NCBI GenBank assembly: GCA_964019335.1
Contig: OZ025677.1
Location: 310,001 to 374,000 of the forward strand
DNA length: 64,000 nucleotides
Direction: 5' to 3'
DNA from: Diplonema japonicum
Taxonomy: Eukaryota; Euglenozoa; Diplonemea; Diplonemida; Diplonemidae
The notes beneath the pieces were generated by a model. The model made no database searches, was not told the DNA's origin, and saw only the letters and a program-made list of their open reading frames with translations. The stretch's first letter is position 1, and each line of letters begins with the position of its first letter. The position numbers and the translations under genes were made by a program. Shown here piece after piece: positions 21,437-32,300 of this stretch.

Positions 21437-22611
21437 ATGTCTGTGGCTCTTCAGGTCACTCTTCCATCAACAGCGACTTACACAGTCGATGCACTGCATA
21501 GCGACACTATTGGCGAGGTGAGGGCAAAGATCGCAGCGTTATGCGAGCTACAGCCGGCGAAGTTCATGTTGACGTTTGAAGGAGACAGGCTCGAGGATTG
21601 CGCGAGGGTGGGTGGGTATCCTTTCGAAGACCTATCTACAGTGAACGTAGAACCAAGCAGTAGCGAGAAGAGGCGGATGAGGCTAGAAGAACTGCGGTGG
21701 GACCCAAAGGATACTGACATAGACTTATTACTAAAGTTGCAAAAGCTTTGCAAACATAAGGCCTTTGAGCAAGCAGATTCGTTAGACGCAAGATATAGCA
21801 AAGTGGTCGAAGTTCTCGCTGATGAGGCTGATGACTTGTTTGAAGATATATTGGTGTACGCTGCGTGGCTCGGCATGCTGGAGTGTGTTGCAGTGATCAT
21901 GGGCAACATAGACATCGACATCAACAAGCGCACTCTGACGTCGGTCTCGGACAGAGCAGGTTCATGGACGCCGCTCCACGCAGCAGCCGCGAATAACCAC
22001 CTAAAGCTCGTGGAGTACTTTTTAGCGCACTGTGCTGACCCCAACATTCCGTGCCTTCTCGGCACTCTTGCCGTCTGCTCACCAATCCACGAGGCAGCAT
22101 GCGGAAATCTCGTAGAGCTTGCCCACCTTCTTCTTTCACATGGCGCACATCTCGATGCCCGCGATGACAAGGGCCGCACCCCGCTGCACCTCGCTTCACG
22201 GCATGGTCACGTTAGTGTTATGACCGTGTTTCTGGAACAGGCATCTGCACAGGACATAGATGCCAAAGATACACAATGTATGCATGAGCTTTCTTTAAAA
22301 CTAAAAACTCAGGTAAAACTCCTCTTCATCACGCTGCAGGCAATGCTGACATAGCAAGGTTGCTACTCGACCACGGTGCTGATTGCGATGCACTCGACAT
22401 TTACCGCAGTACGCCCCTCCACGAAGCGGCCACTGGGGATCATTTCTCCACCCTTTCCCTCCTCCTTGGCTACGGGGCAGACCCCGGCATCCGAGACAGA
22501 TACAACCTGCTTGCCATCGACCACGCCGCTTATCACAACTTCAAAGAAGTGGCTGCGTTGCTGCGTGTAAAGACGGGCACCTGTCGACAAAATTGGTGCG
22601 TTATTTGTTAA
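21437..22611 (+). CDS. Ubiquitin-like plus ankyrin-repeat protein, copy 1
   Basis: Spliced from 21437-22277 and 22313-22611, 379 residues. Residues about 3-75 form a ubiquitin-like fold: VALQVTLPSTATYTVDAL, then TIGEVRAKIA and the beta-strand FMLTFEGDRLED, but without a C-terminal GG, so it is not a conjugatable ubiquitin. After a helical linker, ankyrin repeats begin about residue 175 (SWTPLHAAAANNHLKLVEYF) and continue with RTPLHLASRHGHV, then across the intron junction KTPLHHAAGNADIARLLLDHG and STPLHEAATGDHF. Such proteins usually act as adaptors or scaffolds. ATG 21437 is chosen because it starts the UBL domain and lies just after a CTAG site. A second gene of the same architecture lies at 49904-50680 on the other strand. 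Confidence 0.85.
22278..22312 (+). other. 35-nt intron of UBL-ankyrin gene 1
   Basis: Donor GTATGC, acceptor AAACTCAG. Removal fuses T to GT (Cys) and restores a complete ankyrin repeat reading TQCKTPLHHAAGNADIA; unspliced, the frame ends at 22354 in the middle of that repeat. Confidence 0.9.
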
Positions 22612-22819
22612 GAAACATGTAAACAAGTTGTGTGGACATTCTAGAAGAGCCTTTACGTGCTGTAAAGCCCGTGCAGCTATCGGCGTCGAAAATAAGAGTT
22701 TACGAAATGAGAAAATAAAAAAGGTGCTTTCCCACGAGTTTAAAAAGTGTCCCCACAAGTGAATTCTGTCTGATTTTTCATAAATACCTGGGCCCCTCAG
22801 TAAGGTAACCTGTTCTACA

Positions 22820-23125
22820 GCAGCGATCGAACGTAAACCCTCTGTCTCTCTCTCTTGCCGCTACGTCCGTTGCCCGTCGGCCCGCCGCTAACGAAAGCCC
22901 TCCCCCAAAGGATCCCCTCCCCCAACACATTAATAATAATAATAAAAAAAAAAATGGATCCAAAACGACCCGCAGGAGAGGAGCCGACGCAAACCCGCAG
23001 GGAGAAGGAGCCGAGGCAGCGCAAACCCGCAAAGGTCACCAGGTTCGTTATGACTGGTCGGGCAGTATGATTCTCCCCCTAGATCCCTCCACTCCCTAAG
23101 AAAAAAAAAAAAAAAAATAAACAAC
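22820..23125 (+). repeat. AlkB-linked repeat family, copy A (short)
   Basis: Shares with copies B and C a GC-rich leader (CCGTCGGCC..GCCGCTAACGA), GGATCCCCTCCCCCAACAC, an A-run, then an ATG (22953) opening MDPKRPAGEEPTQTRREKEP. The frame stops after about 38 codons, near a GGGCAGTATGA segment that also occurs in copy B, followed by an A-run. It is a short tandem relative of copy B. Confidence 0.7.
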
Positions 23126-23149
23126 AACTAGAGACCACCACAACCAGGG

Positions 23150-24490
23150 ACCCGCAAACCAACGATTCTAAAGCTACAGTTTCTGTACTTTATTGGTCGT
23201 TCGTGTTCTGCTGGTGCCTGCCGCCTCTGCCTGGGTTTGCCGCTGCGTCCGTCGTCCGTCGTCGCCGTCGTCCGGGGGGGTTGTTTTGCCCGTCGGCCTG
23301 CCCGCCGCTCAACGAAAGGATCCCCTCCCCCCCAACACACACTATAAAACAAAAAAAAAAAAAAAAATGGATCCAAGACGACTCGCAGGAGGAGGTGACC
23401 GCAGCCGCAGCCGCAGCCCGCAGGAGCAAGCCCGCAGCCCGCAGCACACGGCGCCGAGACCCACCCAACCAGGCAATCTGGTTGGGCAGTATGAATCCCC
23501 ACCCCCTAGATCCCCCCACCCCCCTTTAGAAAAAAAAAATAATAAAATAAAAAAATCACTAGCAGAGACCGCGGTTTTGACCGCCGCTGCTACAGCCACG
23601 GCCGCCCCAGCCGCCCTGAACGCCGCAGCCGACCCTGCCGCCCTGATCGCCGCAACTGAGACCGCCGCAGCCGCCTCTGCCGCAGCCACGACCGCCGCGA
23701 CCACGACCCCTGCAGCCGACCCTGCTATTGTTGAAGAGGGAGGAAAAGAGGGAGAAAAAAAGGGGTGGGTACTGGTGTATGGTGAACACCCTCCCGGGTT
23801 GAGGACGGGCCCGGCCCCTGCCTTCCCGAAAGCCCTGCTTTCAGGAAAGTGGGAGGCCCTGTCTGGGAACTCAGGGAGGGAGACCCTCCAATACGGGTAC
23901 CGGTGGGAGGGGGCGAACGCCAAGGTGCGCCCCACCACGGGGATCCCAGGGGGGGCGGAGGGGTGGGTGAGGGAGGTGGCCGCCGCCGCAGGGCTCGAGG
24001 TGGTCCCCAACCAGGTACTTGTCAACAAGTACAAGTCTGGTTGTGGGATTGCCGCCCACAAGGACGACGCGAGGCTGGGACCGATTGTCCTAGTCCTCTC
24101 GTACGGAGCCGAGACCACAATGGTCATGAGGAGGGGGGGCAGGGTGGCGAAATACTGCTTTTTCGCATGGACATTGGTCACTCTGCCCCTTTCCCCTTTT
24201 TTGATTCTCCCTCTTTCCCCCTCCTAAATTTTACCCCCTGCCCCACTCATTCCTCCCTAGTATGTTTTTGAATTTGCCTCTTCTTCTTTTAAGCCTTTTT
24301 TGAGATTTTTATTTTTGAATTTTTATCATTTGGAGTTGCTTCTTCTTCTTCCCCTCTCCCTCCCATAAAGAAAAAGAGAAACCCATGCCTTCCTCGCAGG
24401 TTGGAACTTGATTGTCTGTTTTGGAATATTTTTATTTTCTCTTAAGATTTATCGTGCCTTGTGTGTCTTTTGAAGAAAAAAAAAAAAAAA
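23150..24490 (+). repeat. AlkB-linked repeat family, copy B (longest)
   Basis: Starts with CCAACGATTCTAAAGCTACA and TTTCTGTACTTTATT, which recurs on the minus strand at 25383-25340 (copy C). It continues through the shared GGATCCCCTCCCCC leader and A-run to ATG 23367, an AlkB-like reading frame, and ends next to a 26-bp tandem repeat block. Confidence 0.7.
23367..24227 (+). CDS. Truncated AlkB-like 2-oxoglutarate/Fe(II) dioxygenase within a repeat element
   Basis: 286 residues from ATG 23367 (MDPRRLAGGGDRSRSRSP). Residues 1-125 are low complexity: Arg/Ser/Pro then an Ala/Thr-rich run. From about residue 132 it resembles the AlkB family: WVLVYGEHPPG, GRETLQYGYRWEGANA, then PNQVLVNKYKSGCGIAAHKD with the iron-binding H-x-D (HKD), followed by GPIVLVLSYGAETTMVM. 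The domain then stops making sense (CFFAWTLVTLPLSPF), and the second iron-binding His and the 2-oxoglutarate-binding Arg motif (RxNxTFR type) are absent. AlkB enzymes oxidatively demethylate nucleic acids; this copy is probably inactive. Its presence inside a multi-copy element suggests an element-borne gene. It could still be expressed. Confidence 0.6.
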   Translation: MDPRRLAGGGDRSRSRSPQEQARSPQHTAPRPTQPGNLVGQYESPPPRSPHPPLEKKNNKIKKSLAETAVLTAAATATAAPAALNAAADPAALIAATETAAAASAAATTAATTTPAADPAIVEEGGKEGEKKGWVLVYGEHPPGLRTGPAPAFPKALLSGKWEALSGNSGRETLQYGYRWEGANAKVRPTTGIPGGAEGWVREVAAAAGLEVVPNQVLVNKYKSGCGIAAHKDDARLGPIVLVLSYGAETTMVMRRGGRVAKYCFFAWTLVTLPLSPFLILPLSPS

Positions 24491-24492
24491 AA

Positions 24493-24559
24493 ACATTCTC
24501 AAGTCCCCCTTTTTATTTATTTTCTCAAGTCCCCCTTTTTATTTATTTTCTCAAGTCCC

Positions 24560-24566
<7 letters not shown>
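24493..24566. repeat. 26-bp tandem repeat, three units (left block)
   Basis: Units of TTCTCAAGTCCCCCTTTTTA plus TTTATT. The reverse complement of this unit forms the block at 25389-25535, on the other side of the assembly gap. A poly-A tract of about 59 bases follows (24567-24626). Confidence 0.9.
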
Positions 24567-24629
<63 letters not shown>

Positions 24630-24644
24630 CTGGTGCCCCCCTTC

Positions 24645-24836
24645 CGCAAACCCGCAAACCCGCAAACCCGCAAACCCGCAAACCCGCAAACCCGCAAACC
24701 CGCAAACCCGCAAACCCGCAAACCCGCAAACCCGCAAACCCGCAAACCCGCAAACCCGCAAACCCGCAAACCCGCAAACCCGCAAACCCGCAAACCCGCA
24801 AACCCGCAAACCCGCAAACCCGCAAACCCGCAAACC
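24645..24836 (+). repeat. (CGCAAACC)n octamer array, left part
   Basis: About 24 nearly perfect 8-bp units in plus orientation, running into the N gap. In one frame it encodes repeating NPQTRKPA. The array is the same unit as at 25037-25114 but there it is on the opposite strand. Confidence 0.95.
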
Positions 24837-25036
24837 NNNNNNNNNNNNNNNNNNNNNNNNNNNNNNNNNNNNNNNNNNNNNNNNNNNNNNNNNNNNNNNN
24901 NNNNNNNNNNNNNNNNNNNNNNNNNNNNNNNNNNNNNNNNNNNNNNNNNNNNNNNNNNNNNNNNNNNNNNNNNNNNNNNNNNNNNNNNNNNNNNNNNNNN
25001 NNNNNNNNNNNNNNNNNNNNNNNNNNNNNNNNNNNN
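24837..25036. other. Assembly gap, 200 N
   Basis: Exactly 200 undetermined bases, most likely a placeholder of unknown true size, located where the octamer array changes strand. Confidence 0.99.
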
Positions 25037-25114
25037 GGGTTTGCGGGTTTGCGGGTTTGCGGGTTTGCGGGTTTGCGGGTTTGCGGGTTTGCGGGTTTGC
25101 GGGTTTGCGGGTTT
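25037..25114 (-). repeat. (CGCAAACC)n octamer array, right part, inverted
   Basis: About ten units reading GGTTTGCG on the plus strand, which is the reverse complement of the array left of the gap. It is continuous with the minus-strand reading frame of copy C. Confidence 0.95.
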
Positions 25115-25383
25115 CGGTCTGGTCGGGTGGTCGGCTTGGTCGGCGTCTCTCGTAGGCGTTCCTCCTGCGGGCGGCGGTCTCCGACGACGTTTCGTCTTCT
25201 AGGGTCCATTTTTTTTTTTTTTTGTGTTGAGGGGGGAGGGGATCCTTTGCTAAACGGCAGGCGGGCCGGGCCGAAACAACCCCCCCAGACGACGACGAAC
25301 GGACCGAGCGGACGCAGCAGGCACCAACAAAAACACAGACAATAAAGTACAGAAACTGTAGCTTTAGAATCGTTGGTTATCGA
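25115..25383 (-). repeat. AlkB-linked repeat family, copy C (minus strand, cut by gap)
   Basis: From 25383 on the minus strand it carries the same head as copy B (CCAACGATTCTAAAGCTACA), the GGATCCCCTCCCCC leader and an A-run, then ATG at 25209 opening MDPRRRNVVGDRRPQEERLR. The frame runs into the octamer array (NPQTRKPA repeats) and the gap, so the AlkB part, if present, is not seen. Confidence 0.75.
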
Positions 25384-25388
25384 AGTTT

Positions 25389-25535
25389 TTTTAGGGGGAC
25401 TTGAGAATAAAAATAAAAAGGGGGACCCGAGAATAAAAATAAAAAGGGGGACTCGAGAATAAAAATAAAAAGGGGGACTCGAGAATAAAAATAAAAAGGG
25501 GGACTCGAGAATAAAATAAAAAAGGGGACTTGAGG
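25389..25535. repeat. 26-bp tandem repeat, five to six units (right block)
   Basis: Units of GGGGGACTCGAGAATAAAAA plus TAAAAA with minor variants (CTTGAG in the outer units), inverted relative to 24493-24566. The two blocks place the gap between inverted arms. Confidence 0.9.
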
Positions 25536-25860
25536 ATGTTGCCACCTCCAGCGGAACACCCAGCGACCCGGCCTTCGCAAGAAGCATCTCCTCAGTCCTC
25601 TCCCTTCCAGGGTCCGTTCCTTCTTCAAGGATGATCCCTACCCGGCCCTCGAACTGGATGATGAACTTGAGCAGTCGGCCCCCCGGCTCCACCCGGGTTT
25701 GCGGGTTTGCGGGGTTTGCGGGTATGTGGGCGGGTAAAAAAAAAAGGTAATCCTCCTCCTCTTTCCTCACACGTCTGTTTTCTCCTGACGCCTTTCGTTT
25801 CGCTCCGGCTGTCGTTCTTCTTCTTGGGCGCCGGCCTTGGGTTTGCGGCTGCATCCTCAA
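25536..25860 (-). other. Coding-like remnant of the same family (copy D)
   Basis: A minus-strand frame with gene-like composition: an Arg-rich start near 25860 (RMQPQTQGRRPRRRT), a single remnant of the octamer (PANPANPQTR, about 25700-25720), then RLLKFIIQFEGRVGIILEEG and ERTEEMLLAKAGSLGVPLE. I do not recognise the domain. No reliable start or stop can be set. Confidence 0.4.
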
Positions 25861-26350
25861 TACCTGTGGTGATAATTGTGGAGTTAGACTTCTTGTCGAA
25901 AAGAATGAAAGAAATGATGAGGAGGTGGTGTAGCCTGTGGCAAGTAGACCGACATATTTTGATAATAAAGTCTCAAAAAAAACAAAATGAAAATAGTACT
26001 AATCAAATACTCCTTTTTAAAAGGTGCAACGTTGTAAATTCACACGAGCACTATAAGAAGCACGTGTGACCATCCGGTAATACACATACATGAGTCACGT
26101 TGTGCAGTCCCGGACGTGGAGTGATTCCTGTTGAAATAAACTTAAGATAAAAATGGTGAAAGAAAGGACGTTAATATACAAAACAGTGGGATAAGTTCCT
26201 TTTGAAGGTTATATCTATGGAGCGACTATGAAGAGAACTAGATGATTACACTTTCTTCTGCTTTCTTTTCCTTTCTTTCACTAATTCATCTTAAGCCCCG
26301 ACAAATCAATGACTATTAAATGGGGAAACAAAAATCTTATCCTAACAGGA
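25861..26350. other. Intergenic at the convergence of the two gene clusters
   Basis: AT-rich DNA with no gene seen. It is the 3' flank of the giant minus-strand gene, and the point where plus-strand genes (left) meet minus-strand genes (right). Confidence 0.5.
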
Positions 26351-29300
26351 TCACGTTGCAATCACGTCTTCACCCTCCTCTGGGGGGGAGTTTTCGTCAA
26401 AACCACCCATCTCAACGAAGTCATTTTCATCGTACTTCTGTGATGAATTAAAAAGAAAACAAGACATACCAGCAGCTCGATCTGGCTCGTCAAATCCATA
26501 ACGTTCCTGTTTCTCGATTTCCACCACATGAACCCGAACACCAGACATAAAGTGCCAAGAACCCCTGCTATCACTGCCAGAATAACAATAACAGTGCTAC
26601 TGCCACCATTACTACTAGGAACCGGTGTAGGTACTGCTGTAGTAACCGAACCGGGCGAAGTTGTTTGTCTCGTTCCTGGTTCAAGAGAATCAGGAGCAGT
26701 AGTGGGAACGGCTGTGGTTCCAGGGACAAGAGTGTTCGGCACTTCTGTTGGTTCTGCTGTTGTTCCAGGTACCAGAGTAGATACTGTGGTGCTTGGTGGT
26801 GAATCGGTTTCTGGGACATCATCTGGACCTTGTGTCGTGGGAATGGAAGTCGATCGCGCAGGTACAGAGGACACCGGAGCCCCAGTTGATGCAATAGGAA
26901 TACCTGTTGCAGGAACATCACTGATAGGTTGGGGTGTTGATGGTGCTGAGGTGGGATTCAATGTTATTGGTGGGTTTGTAGGTACAGCCGTACTTGGGAT
27001 ACTTGTAGCAGGTACATCTGTTGATGGTGCTGAAGTCGGAATCGATGTTGTTGGGTTTGTAGGTACAGCCGTACTTGGGATACCTGTTGCAGGTACATCA
27101 CTGATAGGTTTGGGTGTTGGCGGTGCTGAAGTCGGAATCGATGTTGTTGGTGGGTCTGTAGGTACAGCTGTACTCGGGATACCTGTTGCAGGTACATCAC
27201 TGACAGGTTTGGGTGTTGGTGCTGAAGTTGGAATCGATGTTGTTGGTGGGTCTGTAGGTACAGCTGTACTTGGGATACCTGTGGCAGGTGCATCACTGAT
27301 AGGTTTGGGTGTCAACGGGGCTAAAGTGGGACTCAATGTTGTTGGTGGGTTTGTAGGTACAGCCGTACTTGGGATACCTGTTGCAGGAACATCACTGATA
27401 GGTTTGGGTGTTGATGGTGCTGAAGTGGGACTCAATGTCGCTGGTGGGTTTGTAGGTACAGCCGTACTCGGAGTACCTGTAGCAGGAACATCACTGATAG
27501 GTATCGGTGTCAACGGTGCTGAAGTCGGACTCAATGTTGTTGGTGGGTTTGTAGGTATAGCTGTACTCGGGATACCTGTGGCAGGTACATCACTGATAGG
27601 TTTGGGTGTCGATGGCGCTAAGGTGGGAATCGATGTTGTTGGTGGGTTTGTAGGTACAGCCGTACTTGGGATACCTGTTGCAGGAACGTCACTGATAGGT
27701 TTGGGTGTTGATGGTGCTGAAGTGGGACTCAATGTCGCTGGTGGGTTTGTAGGTACAGCCGTACTCGGAGTACCTGTAGCAGGAACATCACTGATAGGTA
27801 TCGGTGTCAACGGTGCTGAAGTCGGACTCAATGTTGTTGGTGGGTTTGTAGGTACAGCTGTACTCGGGATACTTGTAGCAGGTACATCACTGATAGGTTT
27901 GGGTGTTGATGGTGCTGAAGTCGGAATCGATGTTGTTGGTGGGTTTGTAGGTACAGCCGTACCCGGGATACCTGTTGCAGGTACATCACTGATAGGCTTG
28001 GGTGTTGATGGAGCTAAAGACTGCGGGACTGTGGGACTCAATGTTGTTGGTGGGTTTGTAAGTACAGTACTCGGGATACTTGTAGGTACAGCCGTACTCG
28101 GGATACCTGTTGCAGGTACATCACTGATAGGCTTGGGTGTTGATGGTGCTGATGTGGGAATAAATGTTGTTGGTGGGTCTGTAGGAACACTCGTAGGGTC
28201 TGGAATGCACTGCGGAAAGTTCGACGCATTCGGCTCGCAGTAGGTGCCTACTGGGCATGTTGTGTTTACACATGGATCGGAAACGGGAACACATTGAGGA
28301 ATATTGGAAGAGTCTGGTTCGCAGTCGTGGTAAGGTGCACATGTCATGTTCGCACAAGGGTCGGAAACTGGAATGCATTGAGGAACATTTGCAGCGTTAA
28401 GCTTGCAGTCGTAGTACGGTTGACATGTTGTGTTAGCACATGGATTGGGATCGGGAACACATGATGGAAAGTTGTTGACTCCAGGTTCGCAATGGTAGTA
28501 AGGCGCACACAACATGTTTCCACACGGATTAGGGTCGGGGATGCATTTTGCGACATAGTTTAAATCAGCCTCGCAGTGGTTGTATGGCAAACATGTTGCG
28601 TTAGCACAAGGGCATTTGTCAGCGCATGACTGAGTGGCACCAACCCATACGCATTGCGAGTCACTGACGCAGACACTAGAGGAGAGTGACTGGCATGGCT
28701 GCCTCACAGTCACTGCTTTCCCCACATTCTTTCCCCAAGTAGAGTTCAGATCGCACAGGCTGCTCAACGAGTCTGTGATCGCATCTATCTGAACATTCAC
28801 AAAATGTTCATCAGCAGGTAGAGACACAACGGGCCGCAGGGCTTGTTGGACCTTCTCGTCAGGAGGTGTTGGCGCATCCGAAGAGCGTACCGCAATACCG
28901 AATATTTGCACTGCCGCTTGGGTCAACTCTGTCAGCGCGGTAGAATAAGAAGATGTGTCTTGAAACTCAGTTCCTGTTACAATGATCAGCACCCGCTTCC
29001 TGCCGTCAACAGGGGAAGTTCTGAACAAGCTCACAGCCTTCTGAAGTCCGGCAAGCAAGTACGTAGTCTGAGGTACAGGCTGCATAACCAGACTCCCACC
29101 CATAAAGTTCGTTTCCTGATAGACAAGGTCAGCTTCTACTTCATCGCTAGCGCCCGTGAGAAGCCCCATACTGGTTCCTGCGCCTGTGGGGGCGAGTACC
29201 TGCCTACTGTCAGACGGGGACCACAACTCACTACCTGCGAACTGCAGGAATGCAAGGCGAACCGCCCGCGTACCTGAAGTAGATGCGGCACCAGAACGCT

Positions 29301-32300
29301 CGTTGCTCAAAGGCAGAGACTGTGCCCAGTCTCGCATCACTTCCACCAGTGCATAGTACCCCTGAGGGTGGCGCCCAAACCTCCTTGCCATAGACACCCC
29401 TCCGTCCAGCAACACTACCAAGTCGAGAGTCGGACACGTCTCATATCGCTTGTAGATGCAACGTACAGATGAAACACTCCAGATGCAATTGGAGTTCTCT
29501 CTGCAAGCACACTGGTCTGTGAAACTATTGCAGTCTTTTTTCATGCACTTCGTTTTCCTCGCTGCGCCCCACATGCATGCCTGCTCGGCTTTGCAAGCAT
29601 ATTCATCACCCTCTAACGATCCACAAAACTCAGCGCTGCAGAAGGCAGGTGACTGTGTCACATTCCAGTTACAACCTGCTGCCTGGTTGCAGCACATCTC
29701 ATTTGTATAGGCGGAACATGCATTAAGCTCACAGCGTGCGTCATTTACCCACGCGCAGCGTGCATCGGCCATGCATTCCGCTGGAATAGAATGTTGGCAC
29801 GGCAGCGGTACACACACAGCAGGAGCACAGGCTGTGTTCCACGAACACAGTGGGTCAGTAGAACAAGTCGTCTCTTCAGCATGTAGGCAGCTCTTTTCTT
29901 TACACACGTTACCAATTGAGTGCCATTCACATTCAAATGTAGAGTCTGCTAAGCAGCTGTTCTCGTTTGGATAATCGCACGGCTTTCTCGGCTTTCCCAC
30001 ACACATGCTACTGCGCCAAATGCATGAGTTATCTGCAGTACACAACTGCTGAGTGACGTGAGACGAACACACTGCACTGTTACACGTTTGTTCAACATCG
30101 TTATAAGTGCACGTCTTGTCCGCCTCGCAGACAGCCTGTTCACAGTGCTTGATGCAAGGTGACTTCATGCAAGCGACGAGTGAGTTATTGAAGATGCATT
30201 GAGAGTCCGCGGTGCAAGTAGCCTTATTATCATAATTTCCACATGGCCTGCGGGCCGCTGGGTCAACAATGTGTCTACCCCATGTACTCTGAGGATCACA
30301 CAACTCATCAAGGATGCCTGGGATACCATCCATTTCGGAGTTGTAAAAATGTTCCGAAGTGGGGGTCGTAGTGATAGGCTTCAGAGCAGCCTCGGCGTCA
30401 GTGTCAGCTGCTGTGTGGGAAACGAAACGCCTCACTACAATGCCAAAGACTACTACATTCAACTGCAAAAGCTCCTGCCTTGGAATCAACAAATTCTGTG
30501 CGTCCTGAATTTGTCTATCAACAAATATCAGCAGCACCCGAGTTACTCCGTTCGGTGAGGTCCTAAACAGGTCTGAAGCAACACTCAACACCGCAGCAGC
30601 GAAGGTTCCCTGAGCCATGAAGTTTCCTTCTTGCCAATCGATGTCCTCCCTCACTTGCGTTCTGTCGCCAGACAGCCTGCCAGCCGTGCCGATCCCCGGT
30701 GGGGTCCATTGAACGCTACCAGCTGTAGCTGTTGACGAACTCCCACTGAACTGCAGAAGACCGACTCTCGTCCCTTTATTACGAATAGGAAGTGGCATTT
30801 CTGCTTTCTCTCCACTTAACGCAAGCTTCGAGACCCACACCTTTAACAACTCCATCAACCCGAAGAAACCTTGTGGGTGGCGCCCGAAGCTCTGCGCCAT
30901 CGATGCAGACCCGCTAACAGCTAATACGATGTCAAGAGCAGGACACCCTCCAAACACTGCAGTTTTGCATATCCCAGCTTCCCAAAAGCAGTCATTATCT
31001 CTATGGCAGCGACACGCATCCAATGTGCTGCAGGTTTTCTCCACACAGCTGGTTTGCTGCCACATGCACCGACTGTCACCGTCGCACGCATTCGAGTCTG
31101 CTGCATACCTCTCACAGTACTTTAGCTGGCATTCGGTAGTCCATTCGCAAGTCGAGTTTTTGTAACATTCTATTTCGCTAGGGTATTGCCTACAAGGAGC
31201 AATAGTGCACATATTGTGTTTCCACACGCAGGCTCCCGGTTCAGTTGTCTCACACGCAGTTTTGTCACTATATAAACACTGTTTGGGTGTGCATTGCGCA
31301 TCCACGGTAGTCCACACACACTTCGTATCCAATAAACACTTATCTGCGCTGTTATAATTACATAGCTTCTTTGTGCAGGTCTGATCTAAGTTGTCCCATA
31401 CACACACGTTAGGGTCAGTTATACAACCTTGCTCATTAATATGATCGCACATAACCTTTGCACAGGCTCCGGCTTCCCAAGCACAGACGGGGTCAGCATC
31501 ACAGGTAAGAGCACTTGCATAGCTGCATGTCTGTTTACTCTCGCAGGACCCCCCATTCCAAACACAATTGTTTGCAACATCAGAACTGCAAGAGGGCGGG
31601 TCACAGTGCTTAAGGCATAAACTGTCCACGCACGACAAGGTGCTGTCATACCACACACAGTGAGTATTTTTGCTGCAGGAAGTCACATTTGTGATGAGGC
31701 TGCATGGCATGCTTGAAGACTGCGGGTTAGCGCCTACAAATTGACCCCATTGGCTGTTCGGGTCGCAGAGGCCGTTTAATGAGGCTGCAAGCTGGTCTAT
31801 CTCTACACTAACAAAGTGACCATTTTTTGGCACAACTTCCTGCAGATCGATGTCGGTTTGGTGGTCATCCGCGGAAACCGCAGCAAAAGGACGCACAGCC
31901 GCTCCAAATACTTGAACTTGAGAAGCAGCAAGTTCCGCCAGTGCTGTCTGGTACTTGTCCTTGTCGTCAATGGGACTGTCAATCACAATGATCAGCACAC
32001 GCTTTCTCCCATCTACCGGACTGGTCCTAAAAAGGTTCACACTCTGTTGCAAGCCTGCAAGAAGATATGTGGTAGTGGGAGCAGGCTGATAGGCACTACT
32101 CGCACCCATGAAGTTGTCCTCCTGGTATTCGAGGTCCTTCTGTATCTCTGAGATGCTACCTGTGAAACGCCCTTCACTGGTCCCTGCGCCGCTGGGGCTA
32201 AGTATTTGCTTTTGATCTCCAGCTGGCCAGAGACTGCTTCCTGCGAATTGTACAAAAGCTAAGCGTATACTGTTCTCGTTGACTTGCGTATCGCCTGCTG

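Noticed and set aside
24645-25114. CRISPR or telomere-like array
   Set aside because: The units are direct 8-mers without spacers; the sequence is not a known telomere repeat, lies inside a scaffold and is part of a coding-like repeat family.
26528-28243. 571-codon plus-strand frame (Val/Gly-rich) over the stalk repeats
   Set aside because: It is the mirror of the repetitive Pro/Thr stalk of the giant gene; repeat units divisible by three keep it open.
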